DNA from: Pseudorhodobacter ferrugineus DSM 5888
Lineage (GTDB): Bacteria; Pseudomonadota; Alphaproteobacteria; Rhodobacterales; Rhodobacteraceae
Direction: 5' to 3'
Length of the DNA stretch: 64,000 nucleotides
Assembly (NCBI RefSeq): GCF_000420745.1
Contig: NZ_ATVN01000013.1
Location: 40,847-104,846, forward strand
Within the stretch, counting starts at the first letter, position 1, and the number at the start of each line of letters is the position of its first letter. Below are positions 53,107 through 62,909 of the stretch, piece by piece. The notes beneath the pieces are model-generated. The model was not told the origin of the DNA and searched no databases. It was given only the letters and a program-made list of their open reading frames with translations. The translations under genes and the position numbers were made by a program.

Positions 53107-55650
53107 ATGACGCAAGCACCGCGCGACCACGTTGCAGCCCAGTTGAAACGCCCGCTTGCGCTGACGCAGGCGGGGCTGTGGGCTGAACGGCTGGCGCGCT
53201 GTTTCTGGCCGCTGTGGACGGTGCTGATTGGCACGCTGGCTGTGCTGGCCTTTGGCTTGCAAGATTTCGTGCCGTTGCCCGCCGTGTGGACGGGGCTTGC
53301 GCTGGCAGCCGTGGCAGTGCTTTGGACCGCGTGGCGTGGTTTTCGCCAGTTTCGACGCCCCCTGCCCCAAGACGCGCTGGACCGATTGGATGCTACGCTT
53401 CCTGGCCGACCGATTGCAACACTGGCAGACACCCAAGCGATTGGCGCCAGTGACCCCGCATCACAGGCCGTATGGGCCGCGCATCAGGCCCGCATGGCCC
53501 GTGCAGCGGCGGGTGCAAAAGCCGTGGCACCCGATTTGCGTTTGGCCGCGCGTGACCCGTTTGGCCTGCGGTATATTGCGCTGACGGGTTTGGTGATGGC
53601 GCTGCTGTTCGGCTCACTTTGGCGGGTTGCGTCGATCACCGGGCTAGGGCCAACGGCGGCGCAAGCACTGGCCAACGGGCCAAGCTGGGAAGGCTGGGTG
53701 CAGCCACCCCCCTATACCGGCAAGCCCGCGCTGTATTTGAACGACATTGACCGCGTGGAATTTGAAGTGCCAAGCGGCAGCCGTGTGCAGCTGCGCTTTT
53801 ACGGCGAGGTCGGCGCGCTATCGCTGACCGAAACCGTATCGGGGCGGCTTGAGGCTGGCGATGCAACTGCGCCGACACAGGACTTTGACATCACCCAAAG
53901 CGGCGAACTGGCGATTGACGGCCCGAATGGCAGGACATGGTCGATCAAGGTGGGCCGCGATGCACCGCCCAGCGTAAGTGCTGTGGGCGAGTTGACACGA
54001 GAGGCCGACGGCCGTTTGAAACTGCCGTTCGAGGCCAAGGATGATTTTGGCGTGACGGGTGGCAAAGCTGTGATTTCGCTGGATATGGGCGCGTTGGACC
54101 GCCGCTATGGGTTGGCTGTTGATCCCGAAAATATCGATCCTGTGACACTGGATTTGCCTTTGCCGATCAGCGGGCAGCGCACCGATTTTGCCGAAACTTT
54201 GGTGGATGATCTGTCCAAACACGTCTTTGCCAATTTGCCCGTGACGATCGATTTGTCCGTCACCGACACACCGGGCCAAACCGGCGTTGCCGCCCCCTTG
54301 CATGTCACCCTGCCCGGCAAGCGGTTCTTTGACCCGCTGGCGGCCGCAGTGATTGAAATGCGCCGCGATTTGCTGTGGTCACGCAGCAATGCCCCCCGCA
54401 GCACCCAAATTTTCAAGGCACTGACCCATCGCCCCGAAGGGCTTATCCGCAATGAAAAGGCCTATTTGCGGCTGCGTGTGGCCTTGCGCCGTTTGGACGC
54501 CGAGGCAAATGCGCTGACCGTAGAGACGCGGGATGAATTGGCCGAAGCGTTTTGGGACATTGCTCTGCTGATCGAAGAGGGGGATTTGCAAAGTGCGCGC
54601 GAACGTCTGAAACGCGCGCAAGACCAGCTGGACGAAGCGATCCGCAACGGCGCCGACCCCGCCGAGATTGACAAGCTGATGCAGGAACTGCGTGAGGCGA
54701 TGGACGACTACATGCGCCAGCTTGCCCAAGAGGCCGAGCGCAACCCGAATGGCGAGGCCGCGAACGAGCAGGAGTCGATGGAGATTACTGGCGACCAGTT
54801 GCAAGACATGCTGAAAGAGCTGCAAAAGCTGCTGGAAGAAGGCCGGATGGAAGAGGCCGCCGAGCTGATGGAAATGCTGCGTCAGTTAATGGAAAATATG
54901 CAAGTCACCCAAGGCGAAGGCGGCCAAGGTGGACCCGGCCAGAAAGCGATGAAAGACCTTGGCGACACCCTTCGCGACCAGCAAGACCTGTCCGATGACA
55001 GCTTTTCCGAATTGCAAAACCCGGGGCAACAAGGCGAGCAGGGTGAGCAGCAAGACGGCCAGCAAGATGGGCAACAAGGCGAGCAAGGGGAACAGGGCGA
55101 AAACGGGCAATCCCAAGAAGGTGTGGGCAACGAAGGTCAGGGCCAGGGCAAAAGCCTGCAAGACCGCCAAAGCGAATTGCGCAACCGCCTTGGGCGGTTG
55201 AACGGCGATATGCTGCCAGGTGCGGGGTCTGACCAAGGCGAAGCAGGCCGCCGCGCGCTGGATGAAGCGGGCCGCGCGATGGAAGAGGCGGAACGTGCGC
55301 TGCGCGAGGGCGACTTGCCCGGCGCATTGGACCGTCAGGCCGAGGCGATGGAATCCATGCGCGAAGGTATGCGCAATCTGGGCGAGGCCATGGCACAAGA
55401 GCGCCGCGAGAACGGAAATGACGGCCAAGGCGAGGCTGTTGGCCGCGCCGACCCCAATTCCGCTCGCGACCCATTAGGGCGAGAATCCGGCGAAGGCGCG
55501 CGCATTGGGTCAGACCGCAACCTGCTGCAAGGTGATGACGTGTACCGCCGCGCGCAGGATTTGCTGGATGAAATCCGCCGCCGCCAAGGCGACCAAGCGC
55601 GCCCCGAAAGCGAACGCGACTATCTGAAACGGTTGTTGGATATGTACTGA
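53107..55650 (+). CDS. TIGR02302-family membrane protein (DUF4175)
   Basis: An 847-residue protein of a family restricted largely to Alphaproteobacteria. Two membrane helices lie near 35-75 and one near 160-180. A beta-rich periplasmic-type domain follows to about 420. Residues about 450-600 are helical and charged. Residues about 635-690 are an extreme Gln/Gly/Glu low-complexity tract (EQGEQQDGQQDGQQGEQ). The C-terminus ends with RPESERDYLKRLLDMY, a conserved finish. Function is unknown; the position after lysA is conserved. Confidence 0.92.
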   Translation: MTQAPRDHVAAQLKRPLALTQAGLWAERLARCFWPLWTVLIGTLAVLAFGLQDFVPLPAVWTGLALAAVAVLWTAWRGFRQFRRPLPQDALDRLDATLPGRPIATLADTQAIGASDPASQAVWAAHQARMARAAAGAKAVAPDLRLAARDPFGLRYIALTGLVMALLFGSLWRVASITGLGPTAAQALANGPSWEGWVQPPPYTGKPALYLNDIDRVEFEVPSGSRVQLRFYGEVGALSLTETVSGRLEAGDATAPTQDFDITQSGELAIDGPNGRTWSIKVGRDAPPSVSAVGELTREADGRLKLPFEAKDDFGVTGGKAVISLDMGALDRRYGLAVDPENIDPVTLDLPLPISGQRTDFAETLVDDLSKHVFANLPVTIDLSVTDTPGQTGVAAPLHVTLPGKRFFDPLAAAVIEMRRDLLWSRSNAPRSTQIFKALTHRPEGLIRNEKAYLRLRVALRRLDAEANALTVETRDELAEAFWDIALLIEEGDLQSARERLKRAQDQLDEAIRNGADPAEIDKLMQELREAMDDYMRQLAQEAERNPNGEAANEQESMEITGDQLQDMLKELQKLLEEGRMEEAAELMEMLRQLMENMQVTQGEGGQGGPGQKAMKDLGDTLRDQQDLSDDSFSELQNPGQQGEQGEQQDGQQDGQQGEQGEQGENGQSQEGVGNEGQGQGKSLQDRQSELRNRLGRLNGDMLPGAGSDQGEAGRRALDEAGRAMEEAERALREGDLPGALDRQAEAMESMREGMRNLGEAMAQERRENGNDGQGEAVGRADPNSARDPLGRESGEGARIGSDRNLLQGDDVYRRAQDLLDEIRRRQGDQARPESERDYLKRLLDMY

Positions 55651-55668
55651 AAGCGGGCGCGCAAGCGG

Positions 55669-56757
55669 TTAGCTTTGCGCCCCACCTGTCAGGTTTTGCA
55701 GGCCCGAAATAGCATTGCGCATCACGCTATCAAGCCAGATCCGCGCGGCATCAACCATTGACACATAGCTTTCCAGCGCAGCTTTGGTTGGCGGAAACTG
55801 TTCGGCGATCTTGGGCGCTGCAAGGTAGGTCGCGATCAAGACAACCGCGATCAACAGCATTAAGGAAAATCCGCTACGGAACCCCGAACTTGATGCAGGA
55901 TTGTCTGACTCCGGTTGTGCCATTGCCAGTTCATCGCCGCTACGGTTTTCGGTGCTGGCGCGCAAGGTCGAATTGATCTCTTCGATATCGGGCAACAAGT
56001 CGCGGCGCGCAGTTGGTTTTTCGGGTGTTTCAGGTTCTGGCTCGGGCCCGCGCAAACGCGCTAAGCGGTCACGAACCGCTTTCGCAGCACTTGCTGCCCC
56101 TGTGGTTTCCTCCAACCCCAAATCGGGCTGGGATTCCAAGGACCGCGGCGTTTCAGAACGGCGCACAGCGGTTTCACGCTCGGCCTCTTCACGCAAAACT
56201 GCCATCAGGCTTTCGTCAAGGCTACGGCGAGGGGCCAGTGGTGGTGGGGTCATAGCACTGGCCGACGGCTCCGGCTTTACGGCGTCGGGTTTAACCGCGT
56301 CAGCTTTTGCATCTTCAGTTTGCGGCCTCGAAGGCAATGGAGGAGGCGCGGGCATGGGCGGCGGGCTTGGCATCGCAGAAGGGGGTGTTGCGGCTGCCGG
56401 CATCGCTGCTTTTGGCGTGCCAATTCCTTCGGGTCTACGAATTGGGGCCGGTACGGGGCCGATATCATTATTGCCTTCTTTGGCGTCATCATCCCAAACA
56501 CCAGCTTTACTTGCATCGTTGCCAACGACTTGGCCTTGCTGTGAAACGGCGGCTGGGGGCGTGTTAGGCTGTGATGCCTGTGGCCTCTTGGCTGCACCAA
56601 ACAGCGCGTCTTCGGCATCACGCTCTGCCTCTAGGTCGGGGGGAAGCTGGAACCAAGTATGGCCGCAATTTGAACATTGGACATCACGCCCCGCATCCGC
56701 GATGGCGCCATCATCAACTTCATACTGAGCTTCGCAATTCGGGCATACTAGCCGCAT
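55669..56757 (-). CDS. Zinc-ribbon (MJ0042-type) membrane protein
   Basis: A 362-residue protein. The N-terminal zinc ribbon has CPNC (Cys5, Cys8) and CSNC (Cys28, Cys31). Residues 50-290 are Pro/Ala/Asp-rich and probably disordered. One membrane helix lies near 300-322, leaving a short outside tail (YVSMVDAARIWLDSVM). The layout is typical of hypothetical alphaproteobacterial proteins upstream of ftsEX. Function unknown; the ribbon may bind nucleic acid or protein. Confidence 0.88.
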   Translation of the reverse strand: MRLVCPNCEAQYEVDDGAIADAGRDVQCSNCGHTWFQLPPDLEAERDAEDALFGAAKRPQASQPNTPPAAVSQQGQVVGNDASKAGVWDDDAKEGNNDIGPVPAPIRRPEGIGTPKAAMPAAATPPSAMPSPPPMPAPPPLPSRPQTEDAKADAVKPDAVKPEPSASAMTPPPLAPRRSLDESLMAVLREEAERETAVRRSETPRSLESQPDLGLEETTGAASAAKAVRDRLARLRGPEPEPETPEKPTARRDLLPDIEEINSTLRASTENRSGDELAMAQPESDNPASSSGFRSGFSLMLLIAVVLIATYLAAPKIAEQFPPTKAALESYVSMVDAARIWLDSVMRNAISGLQNLTGGAQS

Positions 56758-56943
56758 TTGCTTTTTCTCCGCGCCTTAGCTAATCGTCCCATACCACTTT
56801 GTAGACCCGAAATTAAGGATATCCAAGCCTTTGTCCTCATTGTGTGTACAATAGGGCGTTGAAACCTCCCTCACTCTGGGCAAAACTGCAACAAATCAAG
56901 CGGTGTGGCGCTGCATCACACGCCAAACTAGACGGAGCATCGT

Positions 56944-57615
56944 GTGATCGCTTTAGAAAATGTCGCCTATTCCTATGGCGGGGGGGAATTGCTATCCGAG
57001 GTCAGCTTGCGTCTGGCGCCCGGGTCGTTTCACTTTCTGACAGGCCCATCGGGGGCGGGAAAATCGACTCTGCTGAAACTGTGCTATGCGGAATTGCTGC
57101 CAACTGCGGGCCGTGTGACCTTGTTTGACCGCGAGGTGCGCAGCCTGAACCGGGACGAGGTGGCGCTGTTGCGCCGCCGAATTGGGGTCGTCCATCAAGA
57201 TTGCCAGTTCATTGACCATTTGCCTTTGGCAACCAATGTAACCTTGCCCGCGATTGTGTCGTCCCGAACGTCCGAACTGGCCGATCTTGAGGATTTGCTG
57301 AACTGGGTCGGCTTGGCCAAGCTGGCCGATGCCTTGCCGCCGCAACTGTCGGGGGGCGAACGCCAACGCGCGGCCCTTGCGCGGGCCGTGATGATGTCGC
57401 CCGATGTGGTGCTGGCGGATGAGCCCACCGGCAACCTTGATTGGGACATGTCGCTGCGGCTGCTGACACTGCTGGTCGAGCTGAACAAAATGGGAAAGAC
57501 CATTCTGGTGGCGACCCATGACCTGAACCTGATCCGTGCGGCGAAACAGCAGGTGCCCGCCCGTGTACTGCGGATCGTCAAACGCAGGGTGCAACTCGCG
57601 GGGGCCGATCTGTGA
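56944..57615 (+). CDS. ftsE: Cell-division ABC transporter ATPase FtsE
   Basis: A 223-residue ABC ATPase that works with FtsX at the divisome to control peptidoglycan hydrolases. Walker A GPSGAGKST is at 34-42, the signature LSGGERQRAALARA near 138-151, Walker B VVLADEPTGNLD near 157-168, and the switch His in VATHD near 193. The start is GTG at 56944. Its stop overlaps the ftsX GTG start (GTGA). A 186-nt gap upstream separates it from the divergent zinc-ribbon gene. Confidence 0.95.
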   Translation: MIALENVAYSYGGGELLSEVSLRLAPGSFHFLTGPSGAGKSTLLKLCYAELLPTAGRVTLFDREVRSLNRDEVALLRRRIGVVHQDCQFIDHLPLATNVTLPAIVSSRTSELADLEDLLNWVGLAKLADALPPQLSGGERQRAALARAVMMSPDVVLADEPTGNLDWDMSLRLLTLLVELNKMGKTILVATHDLNLIRAAKQQVPARVLRIVKRRVQLAGADL

Positions 57616-58511
57616 AACTGCTGGCCCTGACCGAGATTTTCCGTGGCGACAGTCAAGCCGACCGTGTGGTCCCGCCTTCGGGGCATACCGCGTGGCTGAC
57701 CAGTTTTACCGCCGCCGCCATGACCTTTCTGGCGGTGTTCGCCATGGCGCTGTCGCTGGCTTCGGGGCGGTTGGCCGACCGTTGGGGTGATGCGCTAGCC
57801 CGCAGTGCCACCATCCGCATTTCTGCGCCCGCAGGCCAGATGGATGCGCAAACCCGCGCCGTGTTGGATGTGTTGGCCACTACCCCCGGCATTGAACGCG
57901 CCCGCGCGATGTCTGATGCCGAACAGCGCGCCTTGTTGGAACCCTGGTTCGGCCCCGATCTGCCCTTGGATGCCCTGCCCGTTCCGCGCCTGATCGAAGT
58001 GACCGAAGACAGTGACGGCTATGACAGCGAGGGCCTTCGCCAACGCCTTGCAGCCGAGGCCCCGGGGGCCGTGCTGGATGATCACACGCGTTGGCGCAAA
58101 CCGCTGGCCTTGGCCGCGGGTCGGTTGCGACTGCTGGGGCTGACGTCCATTTTGCTAATCGGGGCGACGATGGCCGCGATGATTACGCTGGCCGCGAATG
58201 CCGCACTTTCCGCCAATGCCCAAGTGATCCGTGTGTTACGTTTGGTGGGCGCTAAGGATGCCTATATCGCCCGCGCCTTCGTGCGGCGCTTCACGCTGCG
58301 CACACTGACAGGCTCGGCGGTTGGCGCGCTTTTGGGGCTGATCGGGGTGGCTTTCTTGCCGTCCGCCGATGTGGCAGGCGGGTTTCTGACGGGTCTGGGT
58401 TTTCAAGGTGCGGGCTGGCTCTGGCCGTTCGTGCTACCTCCCCTCGCCGCTCTTGTTGCGTTCTTCGCCACCCGCTTTGCCGCCTTTCGCAAACTAAAGG
58501 AACTGACCTGA
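57612..58511 (+). CDS. ftsX: Cell-division protein FtsX
   Basis: A 299-residue membrane partner of FtsE. The N-terminal helix is near 30-55 after a cytoplasmic tail. The periplasmic loop to about 165 is short, and three helices follow (near 175-197, 225-250, 265-290) around the conserved RVLRLVGAKDAYIARAFVRR segment. The start is GTG at 57612 within GTGA. It overlaps the acyltransferase start (TGATG at 58509-58513). Confidence 0.93.
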   Translation: MKLLALTEIFRGDSQADRVVPPSGHTAWLTSFTAAAMTFLAVFAMALSLASGRLADRWGDALARSATIRISAPAGQMDAQTRAVLDVLATTPGIERARAMSDAEQRALLEPWFGPDLPLDALPVPRLIEVTEDSDGYDSEGLRQRLAAEAPGAVLDDHTRWRKPLALAAGRLRLLGLTSILLIGATMAAMITLAANAALSANAQVIRVLRLVGAKDAYIARAFVRRFTLRTLTGSAVGALLGLIGVAFLPSADVAGGFLTGLGFQGAGWLWPFVLPPLAALVAFFATRFAAFRKLKELT

Positions 58512-59245
58512 TGCGCTATGCCCTCCAATGGCTGTTGTCGTTAATCTTCATCATCCAGATGTATATCGCGATGCTCGTGGTCGGTGTTTTGTACCTGCCC
58601 TATGCGCTGATCACCCCTGACGGCGCGCTGGCGGGGTGCCATGCCTATTGCCGCTGGGTGATTTTTTCATTGCGCGTTCTAACCGGCATGCGCTGCGAGG
58701 TGCGCGGCACGCCCCCAACCCACCCCGTGCTGATTGCCGCGAAACACCAAAGTTTTCTGGATATTTTGATGATTTTTCATGCCGTGCCGCGTGGCCGCTT
58801 CATCATGAAGAAAGAGTTGGTCTATGCCCCGGTTTTAGGCTGGTTTGGCCTGCGGATCGGCTGCGTACCTGTTGATCGTGGCAAACGCGGGGTGGCGATT
58901 ACCAAGATGATGGCTGCTGTGAAATCAGGTGCGCAAAAAGCAGGACAGCTGATCATTTATAGCCAAGGCACCCGTGTCGCACCGGGCGTCAAAGTACCTT
59001 ATAAGGTCGGCACCGCAGCGTTGTATCTGCAACTGGGTCAGGATTGCGTGCCAGTTGCAACCAATGTCGGCGTGCTTTGGCCCAAACGCGGAATTTTGCG
59101 CAAACGCGGGCTGGCGGTAGTCGAATTTTTACCAACAATTCCGCCTGGACTGACCAGTGCCGCGTTCATGGAGCGACTGGAACGCGAGGTTGAAACCGCA
59201 TCCGATGCGGTGATGGCCGAGGCCGGGTTTCGCGTGTCCGACTAG
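58511..59245 (+). CDS. plsC: 1-acyl-sn-glycerol-3-phosphate acyltransferase (PlsC-type)
   Basis: Acylates lysophosphatidic acid in phospholipid synthesis at the inner membrane. It is 244 residues, with an N-terminal hydrophobic helix at 5-35. The catalytic HX4D motif is AKHQSFLD with His79 and Asp84. The second block is YSQGTRVAPG near 156, a variant of the usual FPEGTR. The third block VPVATN follows. It is coupled to ftsX by a one-base overlap. Confidence 0.93.
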   Translation: MRYALQWLLSLIFIIQMYIAMLVVGVLYLPYALITPDGALAGCHAYCRWVIFSLRVLTGMRCEVRGTPPTHPVLIAAKHQSFLDILMIFHAVPRGRFIMKKELVYAPVLGWFGLRIGCVPVDRGKRGVAITKMMAAVKSGAQKAGQLIIYSQGTRVAPGVKVPYKVGTAALYLQLGQDCVPVATNVGVLWPKRGILRKRGLAVVEFLPTIPPGLTSAAFMERLEREVETASDAVMAEAGFRVSD

Positions 59246-59359
59246 GGTCGACACACGATCAAAACGCGAACACATCCGCCTGCGGTAAACACATTGGAAA
59301 GGAATCATAGTTAAGGTCTGGTGCTAGGGCAGAACGCCCCAAACAGCCATGGGACCTTT

Positions 59360-60064
59360 ATGAATTTTTGGCTTTCATTACATCGAACGATCTTTGCCAT
59401 GGTCTATGGGCTTTGCGGAGCACAGGGAATCGCCTCACCCGCAGCGCTGTGCGAGGAGGCCGCGCAGTTTGCGTCACACCAGACAGGTGTTCCTCTGTCG
59501 ATCCTGCGGGCCGTTACCCTTGCTGAAACCGGCAATACGCAGGCCAGCGGCGGGGGGTTTGACGCCTGGCCCTGGGCCGTCATGGCCGACCTCAAAGGTC
59601 ATTGGTTTCCCGATCAATACACCGCAATCGCTTTTGCCGAAGAACAGATTACGCAAGGCAAAAGCAACGTGGATATCGGTTGTTTTCAACTGAACATACG
59701 CTGGCACGCAACTGCGTTTCAAAGCGTGTCGGATATGCTTTCGCCGCAAAACAACGCTCTTTACGCTGCAAACTTTCTGCAAGATCTCTATATCAAAACC
59801 GGCGACTGGCGCGCCGCAGTGGGCCGTTATCATTCACGTGATGGGGCACGGGCCGAAGCCTATGTTCGGCGACTAGAGACTATTTTTGATAGGCACCTCG
59901 GCACGATGGCCCCCTCTTTCGATGCACCCGCAATGGTGGCCTTTGCAGATCCAGAGCGCGCAAAACACCGGCAGGTTTATGAAAGATTCGGCTTGGTGTC
60001 GGCGCGCGGCCCCCTGTTGCAAACCCCGTCACGTGCGCGCCCACTTATCGGGGACGTGCCATGA
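59360..60064 (+). CDS. Flagellar-locus lytic transglycosylase (SLT domain)
   Basis: A 234-residue secreted or periplasmic enzyme. A signal segment is at about 8-26. The SLT fold has a catalytic-type Glu56 in VTLAETGN, then DIGCFQLNIRWH near 110-121 and AAVGRYHSRDG near 156. It ends in a Pro/Arg tail. It overlaps flhA by ATGA, so it is coupled to export-apparatus genes and probably opens peptidoglycan for the flagellar rod. The ATG at 59360 gives a good signal peptide; the ribosome site is weak. Confidence 0.85.
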   Translation: MNFWLSLHRTIFAMVYGLCGAQGIASPAALCEEAAQFASHQTGVPLSILRAVTLAETGNTQASGGGFDAWPWAVMADLKGHWFPDQYTAIAFAEEQITQGKSNVDIGCFQLNIRWHATAFQSVSDMLSPQNNALYAANFLQDLYIKTGDWRAAVGRYHSRDGARAEAYVRRLETIFDRHLGTMAPSFDAPAMVAFADPERAKHRQVYERFGLVSARGPLLQTPSRARPLIGDVP

Positions 60065-62133
60065 ACCAATTGACCTTGCGAAGTGTCTTTCAGCCAACCA
60101 TCCTGCTCGCGCTCGCCCTGATGGCCGTGATCGTGATGATGGTGTTACCGGTGCCGTCTTGGATGCTGGATATTGGGCTGGCAATTTCATTTGCGCTAGC
60201 TATTTTGATGTTTACTGTAACGCTGTTCATCCAGCGCCCACTTGAATTTTCCGCCTTCCCTACAATCCTTTTGGCCTCGCTCATGCTGCGGCTATCGCTC
60301 AACGTATCATCAACCAAACTCATCATTGGCCAAGGTCATACTGGCACAGGCGCGGCAGGCAAAGTGATCGAAGGCTTTGCCAATTTCGTTATGGGCGGGT
60401 CTGTTTTGCTGGGCGTTGTGGTGTTTTGCGTCCTGCTGATCGTAAACTTTATGGTGATCACCAAAGGCGCAGGACGCATGGCCGAAGTCGGCGCACGCTT
60501 TGCGCTTGACGGGATGCCCGGCAAACAGCTGGCAATCGACAGCGATATGTCAGCCGGCGCGATCGACCACACCGAGGCAAAGCGGCGGCGCGAAACCGAA
60601 CTGGCCGAAACCAACTTTTTCGGCTCTTTGGATGGCGCTTCGAAATTCGTAAAGGGCGATGCTGTTGCAGGCTTGCTTATCACAATTCTGAACATCGTGA
60701 TGGGGCTGATCATCGGCACAGTGGTTCACGGCATGCCAATCGGCCAGGCTTTTGAAACCTATGCCATTCTGACCGTCGGTGATGGGCTGGTCAGTCAAAT
60801 CCCGGCAGTGATCATCTCTATCGGTGCAGCGCTTCTTTTGGCGCGTGGGGGGCAAACCGGTGCTGCCGACGTATCCTTTTTTGCCCAGTTGGGCCGCTAT
60901 CCCGGCGCTTTGGCTACGGTTGCCTTTCTGATGGCGCTTTTTGCACTGGTGCCGGGGATGCCCTTCGTTCCCTTCATCATCGGCGCGTTGGTTTTGGGAG
61001 GCGCGGCCTATTGGGGGGCAAATGAAGCCGCAAAACCCAAAGTCGAAGAGGGAGAGGCTGCGCCTCCCGCCACTGAACGCAAACTTGGCGATATCCTTGA
61101 TTTTGACGACATCCACATCGAGTTCGCCCCAGATCTTGTGCCGATGGTGCTGGATCCGGCGACTGGCCTCGACACCCGTATCGCCAATATGCGCAACCAC
61201 ATCGCCAGCGCCTTTGGCATCATTCTTCCCGAGATTCGCCTAACAGATGAGGCGTCGCTGCCTGCCGGCACCTATAGGATCCGCTTGCAAGGCGTGGAAC
61301 AGGTGCGGGATCGCCTGCTGCCAGACCGCGTTTTGGCGCTACTGTCTGATGGCATGCCGCCACCAGACGGCATGGATGTCCGCGAACCTGTATACGGCGC
61401 CCCAGCGCGATGGATTCCCCCTGATGCCCAAGAGGACGCTGCCATTCAGGGTTTCACTGTTGTGTCACCGACCGAAGTTCTGGCGACACACCTGTTGGAA
61501 GTGCTTAAAAACAACCTTTCTCGGCTGTTGTCATTGCGCGGTTTGCGTCGCCTGTTAGATGAATTCGTAAACTTGTCGGAACCGACCCGCGCCCAAGCTA
61601 ACAAGCGTCTTTTGGATGAATTGGTGCCCGATAAGGTGCCTGTCGATCTGTTACTTGCCGTGCTGCGTTTACTGTTGGAAGAACGCGTTTCCATCCGCAA
61701 CCTGCCGCTCATTTTGGAAAGCATCGCCGAAGCGCGCGGCATGGGCGCGCCTGAAGCAATTTGCGAACATGTTCGTCAGCGGCTTGGCTTTCAGCTTGTT
61801 GCAGGATTGCGCCGCGAAGACGGTACAATTCCGCTGATCCAGCTGGCCCCCGAGTGGGAAAAAGCCTTTGTGACCTACCAAATCGACGGTGACAAAGGTC
61901 AGCGCGATGTTGCCCTGCCCCCTGATCAGTTCAGCCGATTGGCCAACAACATGGCCGAAAAGCTGAACAAGGCCGCGGAAAATGGGGTACAGCCCGCCCT
62001 TGTCACATCGTCCCTGCGCCGCCGCTTCATTCGCACCGTACTGGGCGCTCGTGGGGTGACAACACCAGTTCTGTCATATGAGGAAATCGGACTTGAGGCA
62101 CGCCCCGCGATGATCGGGCAAGTTCCCGCATGA
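60061..62133 (+). CDS. flhA: Flagellar export apparatus protein FlhA
   Basis: The large export-gate subunit of the flagellar type III secretion system, 690 residues. Residues 1-310 hold about eight membrane helices. The FHIPEP-family signature AEVGARFALDGMPGKQ is at about 141-156. The cytoplasmic domain from about 345 binds export substrates and chaperones. It appears complete and in frame. It overlaps fliR by ATGA, and the fliR and flhB genes that follow are damaged. Confidence 0.97.
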   Translation: MNQLTLRSVFQPTILLALALMAVIVMMVLPVPSWMLDIGLAISFALAILMFTVTLFIQRPLEFSAFPTILLASLMLRLSLNVSSTKLIIGQGHTGTGAAGKVIEGFANFVMGGSVLLGVVVFCVLLIVNFMVITKGAGRMAEVGARFALDGMPGKQLAIDSDMSAGAIDHTEAKRRRETELAETNFFGSLDGASKFVKGDAVAGLLITILNIVMGLIIGTVVHGMPIGQAFETYAILTVGDGLVSQIPAVIISIGAALLLARGGQTGAADVSFFAQLGRYPGALATVAFLMALFALVPGMPFVPFIIGALVLGGAAYWGANEAAKPKVEEGEAAPPATERKLGDILDFDDIHIEFAPDLVPMVLDPATGLDTRIANMRNHIASAFGIILPEIRLTDEASLPAGTYRIRLQGVEQVRDRLLPDRVLALLSDGMPPPDGMDVREPVYGAPARWIPPDAQEDAAIQGFTVVSPTEVLATHLLEVLKNNLSRLLSLRGLRRLLDEFVNLSEPTRAQANKRLLDELVPDKVPVDLLLAVLRLLLEERVSIRNLPLILESIAEARGMGAPEAICEHVRQRLGFQLVAGLRREDGTIPLIQLAPEWEKAFVTYQIDGDKGQRDVALPPDQFSRLANNMAEKLNKAAENGVQPALVTSSLRRRFIRTVLGARGVTTPVLSYEEIGLEARPAMIGQVPA

Positions 62134-62909
62134 CCGATTTTCTTACCCCATTGACCGAGGCGAGCAATCTGACCGAAGGCTGGCTTTGGGCCGCGTTTCT
62201 GGTTTTCTTGCGGATCGGCGCGGCAATGGCATTGCTTCCTGCCTTCGGAGAGCAAGTCGTGCCGCAACGCATTCGCCTTGCACTTGGCCTATGCTTTACC
62301 GCCGTCGTTTTACCTGCCGTACTGGACCGTGTAGCCCCGTTAACAGCTGCACTTGCGCCGCAGATAGCGACCGAAGTGATGGCGGGTCTGTCGATTGGTA
62401 TCGGTCTGCGATTGTTTGTGCATGCCCTACAAATTGCGGGGACCTTGGCCGCGCAATCCACCTCGCTCTCCCAGCTCTTTGGTGGGCAAGCTGCCGAACA
62501 GCAACCAACCATGTCCCACATATTTGTCATGACGGGGCTTGCCTTGGCCGTAATATCTGGCTTTCACATCCGAGTGGCGGAAGTTTTTATCTATTCTTAC
62601 GACGTGATGCCTCCAGGCCAGTTTCCGAGTGGAGATGGCCTGGCAAATTGAGGGCTAAATCAGATAAGCCACGCCTTTGAACTGGCCTTTACGATGGCGG
62701 TACCGTTCTTGGCCGCCTCGGTCATTTACAACATTGCCCTGGGCGTCATCAATAGGGCGATGCCCCAATTGATGGTCATCTTTGTCGGCGCGCCAGCGCT
62801 CACGCTTGGTGGGTTGGTTCTGCTCGCAATAGCAGCACCTCTCCTGCTCAAGCTTTGGATTGATGCTTTCAACGCCTATCTTGGCAACCCGTTTGAAGGC
62901 CTGTCATGA
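62130..62909 (+). pseudogene. fliR: fliR interrupted by an in-frame TGA
   Basis: FliR is a membrane subunit of the flagellar export gate. The reading frame runs from 62130 to 62909 (260 codons, family length) but has TGA at codon 174 (62649-62651), between DGLAN and GLNQISHAFELAF. Family members usually have Trp (TGG) here, so a single G-to-A change is the likely cause. The frame after the stop encodes a normal FliR C-terminus (VIYNIALGVINRAMPQLMV). Reinitiation could occur at ATG 62694. Sequencing error is the main alternative. Confidence 0.88.

Noticed and set aside
54960..55160. Repetitive DNA here as a CRISPR or tandem repeat array
   Set aside because: The repetition follows codons for a Gln/Gly/Glu-rich protein segment and has no constant spacers.
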